Counted from the stretch's first letter, positions 21,546-34,695 are shown. The stretch: 64,000 nt of DNA from Opisthorchis felineus (GCA_004794785.1 SJOL01001990.1:1-64000), one strand, 5' to 3'. Notes: a model not told the origin generated them from the sequence alone. Translations and numbers: made by a program.

Positions 21546-24019
21546 CACAGACAACAAATCGGTAAACTCACCCGATCTACCATTATTTCAACACACTACG
21601 AACATTTCTTTCTATTCTGTATAGCTAACAGGTGGGGTGGTTTTACCTGTTGTGCAAGCTTCTCCCACCAAATACATTCATTGGACACTCACCTATTGTA
21701 GTATCACTTTGATCTGCTCTGAAATTTAAACAAATTCCAAACCGGGACACAGCACCACGAGCATTGTCTGCTTGCAACAGTTTTTTCACCACTAGTCCCT
21801 ATTTTTATTTTCGCAAGACATCCGACCTTGAAAGAAGCATTCTGTGTGCTCTTGTCAAGAGTTTGCTTTGCTACCAGCTTTCCCGCGCGTGAGGTCCGGC
21901 GGCTAAAACTTTTCACCTCACTGAGATTTATCTCTCTCGTCAAATATCATTAAAACTACACGTGAATATAACTAACTCAGGAACTGCAATTCAGGCTGAA
22001 AAACACGTACCAACTCAGCTTGAGGGAGTTTTGCACACATTTATCAACATAGCTCATAGATTCTTAGTTGGCTTGAGCTGGAGAATGTGGACTAACGTGT
22101 GCATAGGATAGAAGGGAAAAACCGAAGTGGGATGTCATTCCCCCCCGTGGACAATGAGTGGGGACAATGCAAGAGCGCAAAACAGAGGTCACGAAACTAG
22201 TTCAGTGGAGAACAGCTATGTATAGATAGAGTGAATCGTTTGGAAATAGAACCCCATCCACTCGAATCTGTCACTGGATTATGCCGTGTCTGATTGACGG
22301 AAGCACTGGTCAATGGGAGTGGAACTAGAAATCCATGGTCATGATAATTGTAAGTATAATGTTTGCAAGTCTATAGCAGGATCAAGCTATTGTTTCATCC
22401 TCCAATGGGGTTATCCATTCGGTACGACAGAACATGCGCAATTTTCTTAGGTCCTAACAGAAAGGGGGGCTCTATCGATTTAGATGATTACTAGTAGCCT
22501 GATGGTGGCGGTGTATTGCAACGACGGATGTTGGTCGCAACTCGTGAGCAAGATTTTGTTAAGGAATGCGAAATGATTAACCGAACCCGCAGTAAATCCA
22601 CCCGAGTGATTAAAACGTAGGCAATACCAGCTTTACGAGAGTCCATTGTTCAAAACCTAATTATTTCCGAGCTGAATTAGTGACTTCCGTAGAACCGGCA
22701 TTAGGAAACATGGATTCATATGCCATGCAGACACTCACTAAGAGCTTGCCCAAAAAGATTATTGAGGCTTCGAATGGCACTGGTAGGATCATGCTGTCTA
22801 GACGTCTTTCAATCTCACGGCCTCACCAACGTGTTTTCTGAGTTCTCAAACACCTAATTTGTCTCCAGTACACTGTTAGAGGGTACAATATCGCCCGAGA
22901 TTCCAAAATCTTACAGTACATCAAAACGAAGAATGCAGTAGTTGTGTTGGCTACCGCACAAAGGCGGTGCGTCGGTTGTGCGCTGCACGGGGACAATGTG
23001 GATATTCTTCTATGCACTTACCGCAGAAAATCAGAGGCGGTTTTTTCAATAGACAAACTTCCGAGTTTAGAGCGCTACAGCTAAATGGACATGACGATAC
23101 TACTTGCGAAGGTGTCAGTGTTCTAAAAACTGTTGGTGTGCATCCGTTTGTACGGCTAACCAGACAGAAGAATCGCGCCTAGTGTCGATAGCTGAGTCAT
23201 AATTTGCCCGCTAGCCGGAGAAGATAGGTTTAAATGTCATTTTCAGATGGGATGACACCAGCCCGTTCTCGTTTAAAAGTGTGGATTAGTACACTCGGTG
23301 CATGACGGTAGCATTAAGACTGGTATGTCTACGCAACCAGTTTTACTGCAAGCGGAAGTTCAATGCGGGTAAACTTTTATACATATGAGACGATATCGAG
23401 TAAGCCAATCAAATTCTTTCCTAATGAAACAGTGGCCCTTTTATGGTAAAACAAGCAGTCGAACACCGACGTAGGTCTGCACAACGATGTCGTCGTAGTG
23501 AGGAGGGAGTCATTAGCGGGAGTGACTCAAAATACCACTTTCAAATGAACTGCTTTTACAGTAGATGGCTGACCAGCAGGAAGAACGTGAAAGTCTTTCT
23601 GCACCAAAGTAACGAAATATCCGTTTTTTGGTTGTTTTAAACAAATTCTATCTGAATATGATGTGTTCAGTGATTGATATTCTCACCTAACAAAATTTCA
23701 CGGATACTAGACTAACACGGCAAGTCTATATTTCTGTTGCACTCCACCGCCACTCTACCCAACCGAATGAGCTCAAACAGTAACAGCTGGAAGAGGCTTT
23801 ATATTGAGTAGGTGCGTTAGGAAAATAATGATTACAGCTTGGGACCCGGTGGCTGCTGTGATAACTTCCCAAGGTTTTATCTATCTTTCCAGAATCATTC
23901 CATTTAATCGGAGTGGCAACAGTGAAACTTCGCAACAAACTACATGCTCTTTTGAGAGGCCAGCTTATCGACTAGGCGTAAGTCAAGCTGTGCACACTGA
24001 TTAGACGTAACACACTAGG
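21546..24019. other. Unassigned sequence
   Basis: Only short overlapping frames without domains. Nothing further supported. Confidence 0.4.
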
Positions 24020-24200
24020 CACAAGGCTGTTGAAAATCCTTTGATAGCCCACGACCAGTTTCGTCCTTCTTCCGGCTCATCAACTAGACGGAGTCCCCGA
24101 ATTTCTCTCAACCTTATGTCCTACTTGAACTCAAATTGGACGGAATTCGACGATTACTCTCATTTGTGTACTGAATGGTTTCAAGGCGAGGCTCAAATGA
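24020..24200 (-). mobile_element. Hammerhead-type repeat, copy 1 (minus strand)
   Basis: This shares with the 61.0-61.3 kb copy the blocks AGCCCACGACC-GTTTCG, CAACCTTATGT-CTACTTGAAC and a TTACTCTCATTTG-type end. On the minus strand the ribozyme-like part spans 24043-24095. The core reads TTGATGA (first C changed to T), then a degraded stem II, GAAA, CTGG and TC/GTGGG. The changed first core base and weak stem II suggest it is inactive. It faces copy 2 at 24330-24590 head to head. Confidence 0.65.
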
Positions 24201-24329
24201 ATTCAGCCGAATCTTACGTTTGTGGTTGTCTTCTTCAGTCGAAGATTCTGCGGAAGGACCTCTCATGATTTAGTTGGTATGATATTCGGGAGGTCTCAGT
24301 ACATTGTCTAGGCTCAGTGAGAACTGGCG

Positions 24330-24590
24330 AATTCCATCGGATCTGGATTCAAGTAGAACATAAGTTTGACGGAAACTGGGGGACTGCGCCTGCTTGACGA
24401 GTTCCGAGAAGGGCGAAACTGGACAGTCGAAGAGTTTTCGGCAACCTTATGAGTAGTGTCTTACGCCTAAACAACATATTACGACATGTTGAATATCGTA
24501 CCGACTGATACATGAGGCGGCCATGTGGAAGAAGACCACCGGCTGGATTTATTTGAGTCTCACCTTAAAACCAAATCAATGTACAAGTTA
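24330..24590 (+). mobile_element. Hammerhead-type repeat, copy 2 (plus strand)
   Basis: The ribozyme-like part is 24382-24430: GACTG, then CTTGACGA, stem II GTTC/GGGC around CGAGAA, GAAA, CTGG, AC, AGTCG. The first core base and the U before the cleavage site are changed, so it is probably inactive. Downstream are the family blocks TTTTCGGCAACCTTATGAGTAG, ATATCGTACCGACTGA-ACATGAGGCGGCC and a GTCTCACC...AAAACCAAAT end near 24590, which mark the 3' limit of the unit. Confidence 0.65.
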
Positions 24591-26589
24591 GAGTATTTGA
24601 CGCATCATACTGTTTGTCGCTTTAGTGTCTCAACTAAGCTGCTAAAGTAAACTGGCAATGAAAGTTCATCAATAAAACTGGACCAACATCACAAAGTATT
24701 TCCATTTCGATCTTTTCTCTTGGAGATCATCCACAGAACCAGAAAGTGTTCCCCCATTGTTTCCTGTGAATCACCTGTCTGGACTGCAATGGGGAATGTT
24801 GTCCGTCCTCCAGAATTTTTATCTGACGGGACGTTTCAGTTTTTTTTGTTTTTGGGAAAGTGAAGCACAGGCGGTATATCAATTGGAATAAAATTGAACC
24901 GATCAGATCGCAACGCACTTCACTTTCTACTTTGAGAATAACGTGCAGGAAGAAAATCTCACACCCATTTGGAATAATTTAATCATTTTAGACTGAATAC
25001 GAAGATGACCAATTAATTCTGCTTAAAAAGTGTCAACTTCCTTAATAAACATTTCACGAGTTATTGAGTTATTACAAGGCGATTATTTTGTCGCTAGGTT
25101 ACTAACAGAGGCAATTAGGACGACATAGGCATAGTAACCAAGCTTGTCTACAATTGGCATCTACGAGCCTTAGTAACAACATCGGTAAAGGGGTAGCGAT
25201 TCGAGCAACGATGGATTGTCCGCCGCCATTATCGATCCATCCATTAGTTAAAACTGGGATTTTGAGGGTGGAAATGCTTCTCATCGTTGTTCTGGCATAA
25301 ACGAGCCTTGGCTTTTTGTCAAACCAATTGTAGTGCAGTGCAAATGCAGATGGTAGCCGAGAAAACAGTGGGAAACCTGACTCTTTCGTCATCCTGCACG
25401 TACACCATGAAACAGACATTTCCGGTCACTTTCGAGACTGATTTTCAAAGGAATTGCCTTCATAATCCAATAACGTCGGTCAAAACAATCCAAAATTCCA
25501 CATCTTCTCCCTTAGAACACAAACTGATTTGAGAAACGGAAGGTTCTACTGGCAGAAGAACGTGAAAATTTGATTGTTCTTGGTAATAAGAAATGCAGCA
25601 AGAAGCTTGAGCGACGGTACTCCACGGAAGGAGGATGGTCGGAGGAGGCGGGTTGCTCTCCCATACTTCGGGAGTTGAGTTGTTATCTGGGTGTTCACAG
25701 TGTGCAGCGGGATTTTTACAGGAGCTCTAGGCATGATGTGCCACGTAATATCACCTCACTATATATGTGGCTTCATATACCAAGACGGTTATTGCATTTG
25801 CATGTTTGGCGCTGTGTCCAAATCAGTGACCGTGTGTGTCACATGCTTAGTTGAATACTGCCCCCTTGGCCGACTCAAGGCAATAGCTATGGACGGTTTA
25901 TGGCTCACTCATCATCGTTCTGAGGTCTACTCGTGCACTTATAGGGGCCATATCCAGCAACTCTTCCCAAGCTTCCGCTGCTGACAAAGAAACCTGAACA
26001 GTAGTTTTAGCGCAAAGGCGTCAGGCAATTACTAGGCGTTCACCTGGGTAATCGAACCCAAATTGGCCAGAACCAGCCCGAAATGTTGTATTCTAGGCTG
26101 ACGAGGTAAGACGGAAGCCAAGATCTGATGAACTCGTATACTAAAGATTCGTAACTGAACTCAAACTCGAATGATGGATGTGACAAAAGGGGGGATTGAG
26201 CTCTAGCCCCTTATGTGAGATGCAAGTGACAGTTTTTTCTCCGACACGCATTTCCCAAATTCCAGTATCATTATAAGACAGGTGGTAGTGACGTCCGTCA
26301 TTTGCTAATTTGCGTTTTTACCAAATTTTATTAAGAAAATCTGTTATGTAGCTTATGTGACTTCGTTTTTACCCCTTGAATTATCTATGTCCAGTTAAGT
26401 TACACAGCTGTGAGGGGTTTGCAATAGTTGGCTTGTATCCTTGGACGTATTCTGCGTTAGACTGCTTCCATTCATGTTCATCAGCATCCGAATACAGCAA
26501 CGCACTGTATATCTTTATTGGTGTGCTAGTTGCTGGCATCCATAAAATGACGTCTTTCTTGCCCGGCTTACTTTGATGACAAAATGTGT
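24591..26589. other. Unassigned sequence
   Basis: Frames such as 25570-25854 and 25691-25984 (plus) have no domain I recognise and overlap one another. Confidence 0.4.
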
Positions 26590-26745
26590 TAGGATTTTAG
26601 TTGGTTTTGCGAGAGACTCACCTGGAACCCAGCTGAATCTCTCGTTTATGATGTTTCCAAGCACCTGGGCGCCTCATGTTTCGGTTGGTACGATATTCGA
26701 GATATCGCGAAGAATTTTCAAATACCTTATAAGTAGTGGGTTACG
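26590..26745 (-). mobile_element. Hammerhead-type repeat, partial copy without the ribozyme
   Basis: GAGACTCACCTGGAACCCAG, AATCTCTCGTTTATGATGTTT, GCGCCTCATGTTTCGGTTGG and ACGATATTCGAGATATCGCG match 61000-61115. The copy diverges before the ribozyme segment would begin. Orientation is set by comparison with complete copies. Confidence 0.7.
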
Positions 26746-29700
26746 TGTTTGGCTTTTCATCGAAATTCGGCGAAAAATGAGTGCTCACTGTACTGGCGTA
26801 TGGAGGACCCCTCGACTCTGCAGACACATTAACTCGTCTGCGTTTGTTCCTGCCAGTTTTCTAGTCAAGAGAAAATGCTGCTTGGTTGAATGAAGGTGAT
26901 CTTGTATCACCTTTATGCATAGTTTTCTGTGCCCTAGGGGGTCCATTTATGGTATACACAATCCAGCTGTCACACGGCACTCATTTAAATGGTTAGATTT
27001 AAGGAGTGACCACTGATAGGGTGCGAGGATCGTGTCAGTCGCAGTACTTGTATGTGATGTTCTGCGACCAAAAGTACCGTGTCAATAACAGAGTGGGCAC
27101 CACCTAGGTGGAGGCTAAATTTCTGGATGACGGAAGGGCATGCTCAGAGGTCTACGTCGCTACTGCTTCATCAATTCGAAAGATGCGCGCAGATTCAACA
27201 AACTTAACAGTTGGTGTGCTAGTTGTAACAGCCGAGGTGATAAATAGACCTGAAAACAGTATGGACGTGGCAGGAAGGAATGTTTTTTTAGTCAAACTCA
27301 CGGGTATGGAACAAAATATGCAGCTCATGATTTTATTCGAGATTTAGGGGTAGAAAGTGGGTCCATGTTTGTATTTTACCTGCCATCAAAAGTATAATCG
27401 AGACATGATAAATTTCATAGCTTAGCAAAAACCCTCTCATATTATGTAGCCGTTGAATTTTGTCCAGTTGATATAACCTTAAAGTAGGGCTTCAAATTAA
27501 TAAACATCCTGCGTCCAGAATTGTAGTGTAACAGTCACCTGAACAAACGCGTGACCATCGCCCTGCAATTTTGTGTGCTAGCTAAGCGTGGACGCCTATT
27601 GCTTCGGTCCCTATATATGGGTGGTATCAATCAATATTCGACGCACGACTTCACATGCGTGACCGTGCGACAGCGTGAGTGCAGTACAACTGGACGGTGA
27701 TTGGTTCGCTAAACGACCAATGGACACAGCGCAGGTCATGCTCTTTGTTGGCGGAGCCATAAAATCTTGTGCAGCCTAAACGCGGCCATTGACTAGGTAC
27801 ACGTAGGTAAGTTCATTGATATGACAACCAATTTAAACCATTTTTTAAACCAGTTCCCGAAGGGCCTGGTATTCAGAGAGCCCTTGATCTCTGGGCAGTG
27901 GCTAGACGCAACGTTTTATTAGGCACCAACGAAACCAATACGGAAATCGGATTCTATGGGGTAAAAAACGACTAGTACAACTTACAAAAGCTTGGCAGAG
28001 GCAGCTTTGGTTGAGGCAAAGCTGGGTGGCTGTCGGCGGCCAAGATTTTCTGTACACAAGGTACAGATTTTTTCATCTAAATAAGTAATGATTCGTTGAA
28101 TGCCAGAAGTGATGAATTTCAGGCTAACTGACTAACCAGATGTTTTTCCCAATGACGAACTTGCTGTCCAAGTGATGTTTCCCTTTTGTTGGCTATCCTT
28201 TAAGAGGGAAACCGGTCCGTTCTGCCACTTTGTGGCTCCACATTTGTGCGTTGGTGTGACACCTCCCATAAATTGGTCGATTTCATTCAGTTGGTTCGCC
28301 TGCATTACGAAAAACCGCGTATGCCGTGACATATAGGTTATTCAGCTAAACAAAATTGCTGGCGAAGGCCTAGCATAACAGAACATCATTTTTTGCGCGC
28401 AGTGAAACGGGACTCATCCTATGTTTGGTAAGGCTATACAGTTGAATAGTTGGATACTCAGTCACCAGAGGAGTTGGCTTGAAATATTCATCGCTTTAAG
28501 AAAGTTGTCAGAAGCGCAAAGATCACTGATTCGGTGGAACATGGTTTTGACTAAAAATAAGTTCTGGCACTACGGGTACGCCCGTTAATGCCGTCGGCCT
28601 GCGTGAATGCGAAGTTTTGAAAGCCAAAGGGAATTTTCTTGGAAGTACCAGTTCTTTGACTAATACCATGTTTAGCTAATATATAAAACTAGACAACAGT
28701 CCGAACTCCATTTGCAAGTTAGGTGCAATCCCGTCTCTTTGAATGCGTTGCAGTTTCACCAGAGGGACAGTGGACACCACAAACACTCTTTCAGCATAAC
28801 AATAAGGATGACAAAAATACCGGATTTAAAGTGATTGGAGAACCAAAAATAATGCTGGCCATGTTGTGTTCCAATGAAAACTCAAAACCTACTCAAAGCA
28901 AACACAATTTCCTTAAAGTATACATACATAAGTAGACCATTTGCTCACCAATGAGCTAAACAAGATCCCCAAGAAATTTCCAACTCTCCTGTCTCCAGAA
29001 ACTGCTAAAGAACTCACGTTAATTATAATTCTTAACATGATCATGAAAAGTCCCTGATAAAAGTGGTCTAAAATGAGTCGCAAACGAAGCCACACCAAAC
29101 AGAGGAAGACTAACCAAAGCTGGTTCGAAAAATTTGTCCGAAAGCACGTTATCCATTGTGGCGCTGTATGTCTTTTATCCTCCGCCATGTGTTCTCCATT
29201 ATTTATTTCAACTCTTCACAGATGTGACATTTCCGTTGAAGTCGTAGGGGTGCGTGAACGAAAGCAGCTCCAGCACAGTTAGATAGTAGCAGGCTTCGAA
29301 CGTAAACTTCGTGCTGATTGAAACGGCATCAAGGTAAACTGGCACGTGCGACGATACCAAGGCTATTGCCAGGTGTATCTGCAAGTTGTCTGTACCTAAG
29401 TTTATGTGTTTCGATCAGGTTGAGAACGTGGGCCGAAAGTGTAGTAGGTGAAAAAGCGGTCGATTGGATGCACAAATTCGGGTTTGTTTAAAAAGCGAGA
29501 GAGCATATGTTTTTGAGATGCCAACAAGTTTTGGAGCGATTGTGGCGCTTGCCGTTATCGGCCCTTGGGCCGGCTATCACGCAACATATGTGGATAGCAG
29601 TTATGATAAAATTACTTCCGCACAGCACGGAGTAGACTGTGTTTACTCTGCCGTCATCGCTTTGTGATTGAAAGGGAAATGGTAGCTATGCTGCGCGAGG

Positions 29701-29989
29701 TCTCTGGTGAAAACATTTTGTTTGTCTACTGTTCATTTCAATTCGTATCTTGTTAATTTCGACAGAAGACGTCGCGCTTGTCAGAGAACAGTTATTACAG
29801 TCGTTGCATTCACGATCATTGTTATGAAAACTTCCCAAAATCACACGTTGTAATTTGTTACATGTTCAGGTTAACTGCTCACAGGTAGCCCTCTCATCAC
29901 TTCTCGAAAGGGATTACTCATAAGGTTGCTTTAAACTCTCTGAAAACCCTCTACCTGTTCCAAACTTCTGGAGATGGATCTCTCGTTAA
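26746..29989. other. Unassigned sequence
   Basis: Nothing recognised beyond short frames. A weak family trace (TTACTCATAAGGTTGCT) lies at 29917-29935, just before the complete hammerhead repeat. Confidence 0.4.
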
Positions 29990-30215
29990 ACTCAGATTTG
30001 TGTGAAAATGGCTATATTTCTCGAATTTCATACAATTTGGGTTCACGTAGGACATAAAGTTGACGGAAACGCAGGGACAGCTCCCACCTGATGAGCCCCA
30101 AGAAGCACGAAACCTGTCGTGGGCTGTCGAAAAGTTCTCAGCTGCGTTGTAGACAGTGTATTGCGGTATCTCGTATGTCGTGCTAGATGAAACATGAGGC
30201 GGCCTTTGTGATGAA
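29990..30215 (+). mobile_element. Hammerhead-type repeat, copy 3
   Basis: Family blocks in order: TTGGGTTCACGTAGGACATAA, GTTGACGGAAAC, the ribozyme segment (30076-30128), GGGCTGTCGAAAAGTTCTC, and GATGAAACATGAGGCGGCC near 30186-30204. It is oriented like copy 2 and opposite to the copies at 24.0, 44.9 and 61.2 kb. Confidence 0.7.
30076..30128 (+). ncRNA. Type-I hammerhead ribozyme candidate (best stem I)
   Basis: The conserved core CTGATGA (30088-30094) and GAAA (30109-30112) are intact. Stem I pairs GACAG (30076-30080) with CTGTC (30124-30128) and CCCAC (30083-30087) with GTGGG (30119-30123), leaving only CT bulged. The predicted cleavage site follows TC at 30117-30118. The short stem III segment is CCTG (consensus CCGG in sister copies). 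Stem II is GCCC/GCAC around CAAGAA, with two mismatches against the GCCC/GGGC consensus, which may reduce activity. Hammerheads of this minimal type-I form are known in schistosome repeats and in Penelope-like elements. Self-cleavage here is inferred from the fold, not shown. Confidence 0.7.
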
Positions 30216-31198
30216 CATCTGGTTGAAAAATATCACAAACGAGAGAATTAGCTGGTATTCAACTGAGTGTCCCGTTGAGATCGAATCGGTTTGTAAGTGT
30301 GCATTTTGCTCCACATCTAAATTTTTTTGTTTGATGGATACTAATTTTCATTACACATGGATAATACTATAATTACACACTACACACACTACACTACCGT
30401 TGCCGACGGATACGATTACCCTACCGCTAGCGGATGAATCTAATAGGTTCTTGGCTCATAAGCATTTGTGGAGAATACATGAAATCCACAAAGCCTGATG
30501 TGACCAGAACAGACCAGGGCAGAAATGAGGGGTACGTCACAAGTCGTGCAACTGTTTCGAGTTCAGGTGCCAGAAGAACGTCAATGTCCGTTGTATGCGG
30601 GAAAACGTAAAGACCTTGGGGTTTATGCATGGCGTGCGTTTGCTTGGGGTAGATATATTTCGTTTTCTGGGAATTACGTAAAAATGGAATGAAAAAGACG
30701 AATTTTTGTCATGAAGTTTCAACTACAGTCATATGAGAATGAAAACCAATTTGTCTTATTCATGCGCTCTTAAGAAGCCCAAAACGATTCACTGCAAGAT
30801 ACAGGACCATTTCGAGCTTATCACGTGATACTGTAAGTTAACTGATGAAAACTTTTGCAGCGAAAGTTAGGGTCGTGAATTCTGCCACTTTTCAAGTGTG
30901 AAATATGTAGCATCCCGGACAGAAGCGTGAGAAATATTGATTAAGCCGTATTACCTGGGCCACATTTTTAAAACACACTACTGAACGAAACTTAGTAGCA
31001 AATGGAGCATTTCCTCGGGGGGCTGTACATGTGCAGCGATTTCACCTTCTTCTTGGTCATGAAATGTCACTGATGACTAAAAGTAGGTTTTAATTAATAA
31101 ACATAGCTATACTGTAAAAGTTATCCAGCAGCGAATTCCATTTAACACCAGTTCTTTTGGAATAGATGTCTGCCAACAACATTGTGATTTAAACGAAA
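30216..31198. other. Unassigned sequence
   Basis: There is a short CACTACA-type simple stretch at about 30377-30403. No gene seen. Confidence 0.4.
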
Positions 31199-31506
31199 TC
31201 ATCTGTACACCGGCTTGGATACATTTGGGTCAATCGGTGTTTCTATCCGGCTCTGACGTCCCGGCTTTAAACACATGCAACTGCAACGTAAATGGATTGG
31301 TACTTCTACGTTGGCAAAGAACCTATGGCTAGCCAGGCTCAGGATTTGGCCTATCTTCTCCAAAGCGTCATGTGAGATATCAGCCGGAGTTGCTAGTGTT
31401 TGCACTCCTGCACAAGAGAAGCGCTCCCCTAATTTGAACGTGGCAGCGACCGCATTTTTACTGTGAAGATCAATTTCGACGTATGGATTGTACGGAACTA
31501 CTCACT
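31199..31506 (-). CDS. Possible antisense exon, function unknown
   Basis: On the minus strand a frame of about 100 codons stays open from near 31506 to the stop at 31199. It includes DLHSKNAVAATFKLGERFSC and ALEKIGQILSLASHRFF. Its composition looks more protein-like than the surrounding frames. A GTGAGT donor-like site of a possible upstream exon lies at about 31501-31506. I recognise no family. Chance is a serious alternative, and no start or splice chain could be verified as it could for the TMEM63 gene. Confidence 0.2.
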
Positions 31507-31522
31507 TGTTCATGAAGACAAA

Positions 31523-31830
31523 CTAATGCGTCTGCTTTGGTGCCCTACATTGTTGTTCCGTGCCCCAGAGGTTGGCGAAATCAAACATAAGCCCTAGTTT
31601 GTAGTGATGTGCTATCGTGCCCGAGAGGTAGTAGGACTGAGTTTGTGATTTGCACACCCAGAGGATTCCATCCAACGACACGTGAGAAAAACACAGGTGC
31701 GTACGTGTGAACATTAGTATGAAAATTGGATTTATGGACAAAACGATAAAAAACTGGGCGGCCATGAACACTATCAAGAAGATACTTGGTGCGACTTGGG
31801 TCCCAACAGATTCCACAGGCTCTGATTCGA
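31523..31830 (-). CDS. Possible antisense exon with a membrane segment
   Basis: The minus frame ending at 31523 contains APSIFLIVFMAAQFFIVLSI, a stretch long and hydrophobic enough for a membrane helix, after a CAG acceptor-like site near 31823. Just beyond its stop is a minus-strand GTGAGT (31501-31506). Family unknown. Low confidence, because AT-rich introns can give such frames by chance. Confidence 0.2.
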
Positions 31831-34429
31831 CCAGATTTAAATGAATAGATTTAAGCCCTTTAATCGTACACAGCCGAAGAAACGAGGTCAGGTTTACATA
31901 CTGTGGTCAGCCAGTACCCGGTTGGGCTTTTCTCTCTGAACTTAGAGTATTTTGCACTCGATTACCGAAGGACTTTGGAGGACAGGGTGGGAAAATAAAG
32001 TAGCGAAACCGAACCGGAAAATCGCCAAATTTGAGAAGTTTCCAAGATTGGACGTTGCCATAAAGTTAGTAAGGATAAACGTAGAGAATACACGCGTTCA
32101 GTAGCCTGACACGTCAACGTCGATCAGATATACAGTAGATAACCTTTTTTTCGACACATTTTGTAATTCAGGACACTTCCGCGCCTTCTACTTCCAAATG
32201 TGGTCCAGGTTGACAGCCACAGACACCTAAAACAATAGTCATGACACTTGTTGTAGTCGAGCTAAGCTGGTTGCGATATGGTACGGCCAATAAGCGATGC
32301 GTTTTTCACCGTGGACCTTCATCTTCATAGTTTTCAGGCGATAACGGCATCTGAGATGTCGCACTGGACGTATCAACCAGCAGCCACTCGATATATTGCT
32401 CCTTTTTCAATAACAAAACCTTACACAGTACACAGAAATGCTGTTTCTGATTTTAAGGTTTTACTTTAGTGGAGAATCAGAGGAAGGGGGATTTTAAAAT
32501 TTGACTTGCTTTCACCATTTGGCTAAAGGATAATGGTGGAAAAGTCATTCATAAAGCGCATGGACTGTTAATATCCGATAACAGATTGATGGGTTTTTTT
32601 TCGAAACTGTGGACATCTGTTCTTCAAAGCGAAATCCTGGAAATACATTATTTATTTTGGAAATGTTCCATAATTCAGGAAAGGTAACGAAGCTCTTTAC
32701 CAGCATGGATATTCCAGTCTCTGTCTCTGATTATATTTGCACAAAAAAACACTGACTGAAGTGACATGGCAGTGATTGATATGTCCTAGTTTTCAACCGA
32801 TACAACACATTGAACAAAGCAATGTAGTTGTTGCCAAAATCTATTTTACCCAAGATCCTCCGGCTTCTCGCACTTGATTTACCGGGATTCCGGGCTTTGA
32901 CTTCCTCGGAGAGTGCCCGACAGTTCCAAAAATTCATCGGAACCCCATCAGATGTTGTAAATTAACCACTAAGCAGTAAACTTCTCATCTTCTGCTCTGG
33001 CTTTATCGATCTTCAGTAAGCGGAACTCGGTGCGATCAGCCACGTTCTGCGATCTTACTCTTATTCAAATGCAACTGATTCCATTTAACTGATCGATAAG
33101 TTCGCCCGTATCAAAGATCGGCATTTAATAAGGAACAGAAACTACCATGACAGTTCACTTTAAGGTGTTTCACACTGCTTTCCTTATAGAAAAGGACCGG
33201 TAGTTATATACCCTTTTAGAAATAAAACCCGTGAAAATGTTTCTTATTTTAAGGTGTGAAATGTTCTGTTCATCTAGAGCTGTTTACCTGTGAGTTTGCC
33301 TGTCACAGATTCTTCAAGAGTGTGCTCGATCAGAACACAAGGATGCGATATGTTTGATAAAAATATTCCATTTAACTTGGGAGTCAAAGAGAGACAAATA
33401 GCGTGAACCTAGTGGGTACAGTGCATAGTCATGCGGTGTTCCGCTGACAGGGAAACGTTACTGGGTGGGTTAATAGATGGAGCGAGTATCGTAACCAGCT
33501 AGTCATGAATGTTTCAAAAATAGGGCTCATGCGTGCAGGCAGTTCCGACTGTTTCACCATTCGTCTTAGCTTGGAGGTTATTCTTGTTGTTGCTATCGAG
33601 AAATCAAGTTTCCGTCCACAACCGTCCTGGAAGGTAAATGTTGGTTTCTGCTAGAAGACTATCTTTATGACAGAAATCATGTGGGGATGACTATGTACTG
33701 CTTGTAACATTGGACGCTTAGGAACGGAAGTTATTCGGAGCGCAGATGAAGTTTTGCCGCCCAAGACATCGATAAACGAGCGACTGGCCAACAGTTGTTT
33801 GACACAGATGAAGATCTAGGTCGTTCCGGGTCAATTTGGGGGCAGCCAAGTTACCTCAAACATACATGATCTCGCAATATCGCTGTGAAGTAAGCGGTGG
33901 CCATCAGATTGCCGTTATCAAAATTGCGCCTTGCAACCGAACCCTACCTAGCCTAAGTTAAAGACACATAGAATAGATTCCTGTTTTGTCAACACCGCAG
34001 GACAGACAGTCAGTAAGTCAATGGGTTGAGAATCTGTTTTGGCCCTATTTCTGCCAAGCATCTACAACTTCCTCTTGTTAGGGTTTTCGTGTTTCATCCC
34101 TGTTGATGACAACAGAGTCAGCCATTCTGCAAAGCCTAAACAAAATTGTTTGCTTGATCTCATCAAAGCCTGTGAGCGATTTCAAGTGGTAGTAATCACC
34201 CAATGCACGCAATGATGATACCTTCTCGATTGTTGGTGGGACGTTTCCAAACTAATCGCAAAAATGGGCGAACGGATTAGCAGGCACTTGATCAACAGCC
34301 AGTAAATACACACTGTGAAAATTTTCAAACATTTTTAATACCAAAAGAGCATATCAGGAGGGAAAGAATCACGAGAGAATCTCTACTGAATATTGCCAGA
34401 TCTCCCCACGAATCAATAAGCATTGCAGA
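31831..34429. other. Unassigned sequence
   Basis: No supported gene or repeat. Confidence 0.4.
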
Positions 34430-34695
34430 GGAAAGATAATTACACTGGATGTGTGACACTTCCTTCTGAGAAGTCATCACTCGAGGAGCCTGTCAGTGAC
34501 CACGTGACCACGTAATGTGGTTTCCGTTATCGCAGGATGAGTGGCGCTATGCCCTGAATAAGAGCTAATCACACTGCTGAGCAGCCATTGATGGTCAAAC
34601 GGTTAAGTGTTCATACACTGGACGAAGGGTTACGGGTTCGAAACTCCCCGATTACGCCCAATAAGGATGAAACATCTGTGCAGTGCTTCCCGACT
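34430..34695 (+). mobile_element. tRNA-related SINE-like repeat C, copy 1
   Basis: Blocks shared with 59215-59475 and 61300-61560: GTCATCACTCGAGGAGCC, TAATCACACTG, GGGTTCGAAACTCCCC (B-box-like, about 34633-34648) and CCAATAAGGATGAAAC. An A-box-like GATGGTCAAACGGTTAAG lies near 34591-34608. The two-box spacing suggests descent from a tRNA or another pol III gene. Family name unknown. Confidence 0.7.

Noticed and set aside
26098..26104. CTGACGA followed by GGTAAGACGGAAGCC
   Set aside because: It lacks the GAAA box and complementary stem arms.
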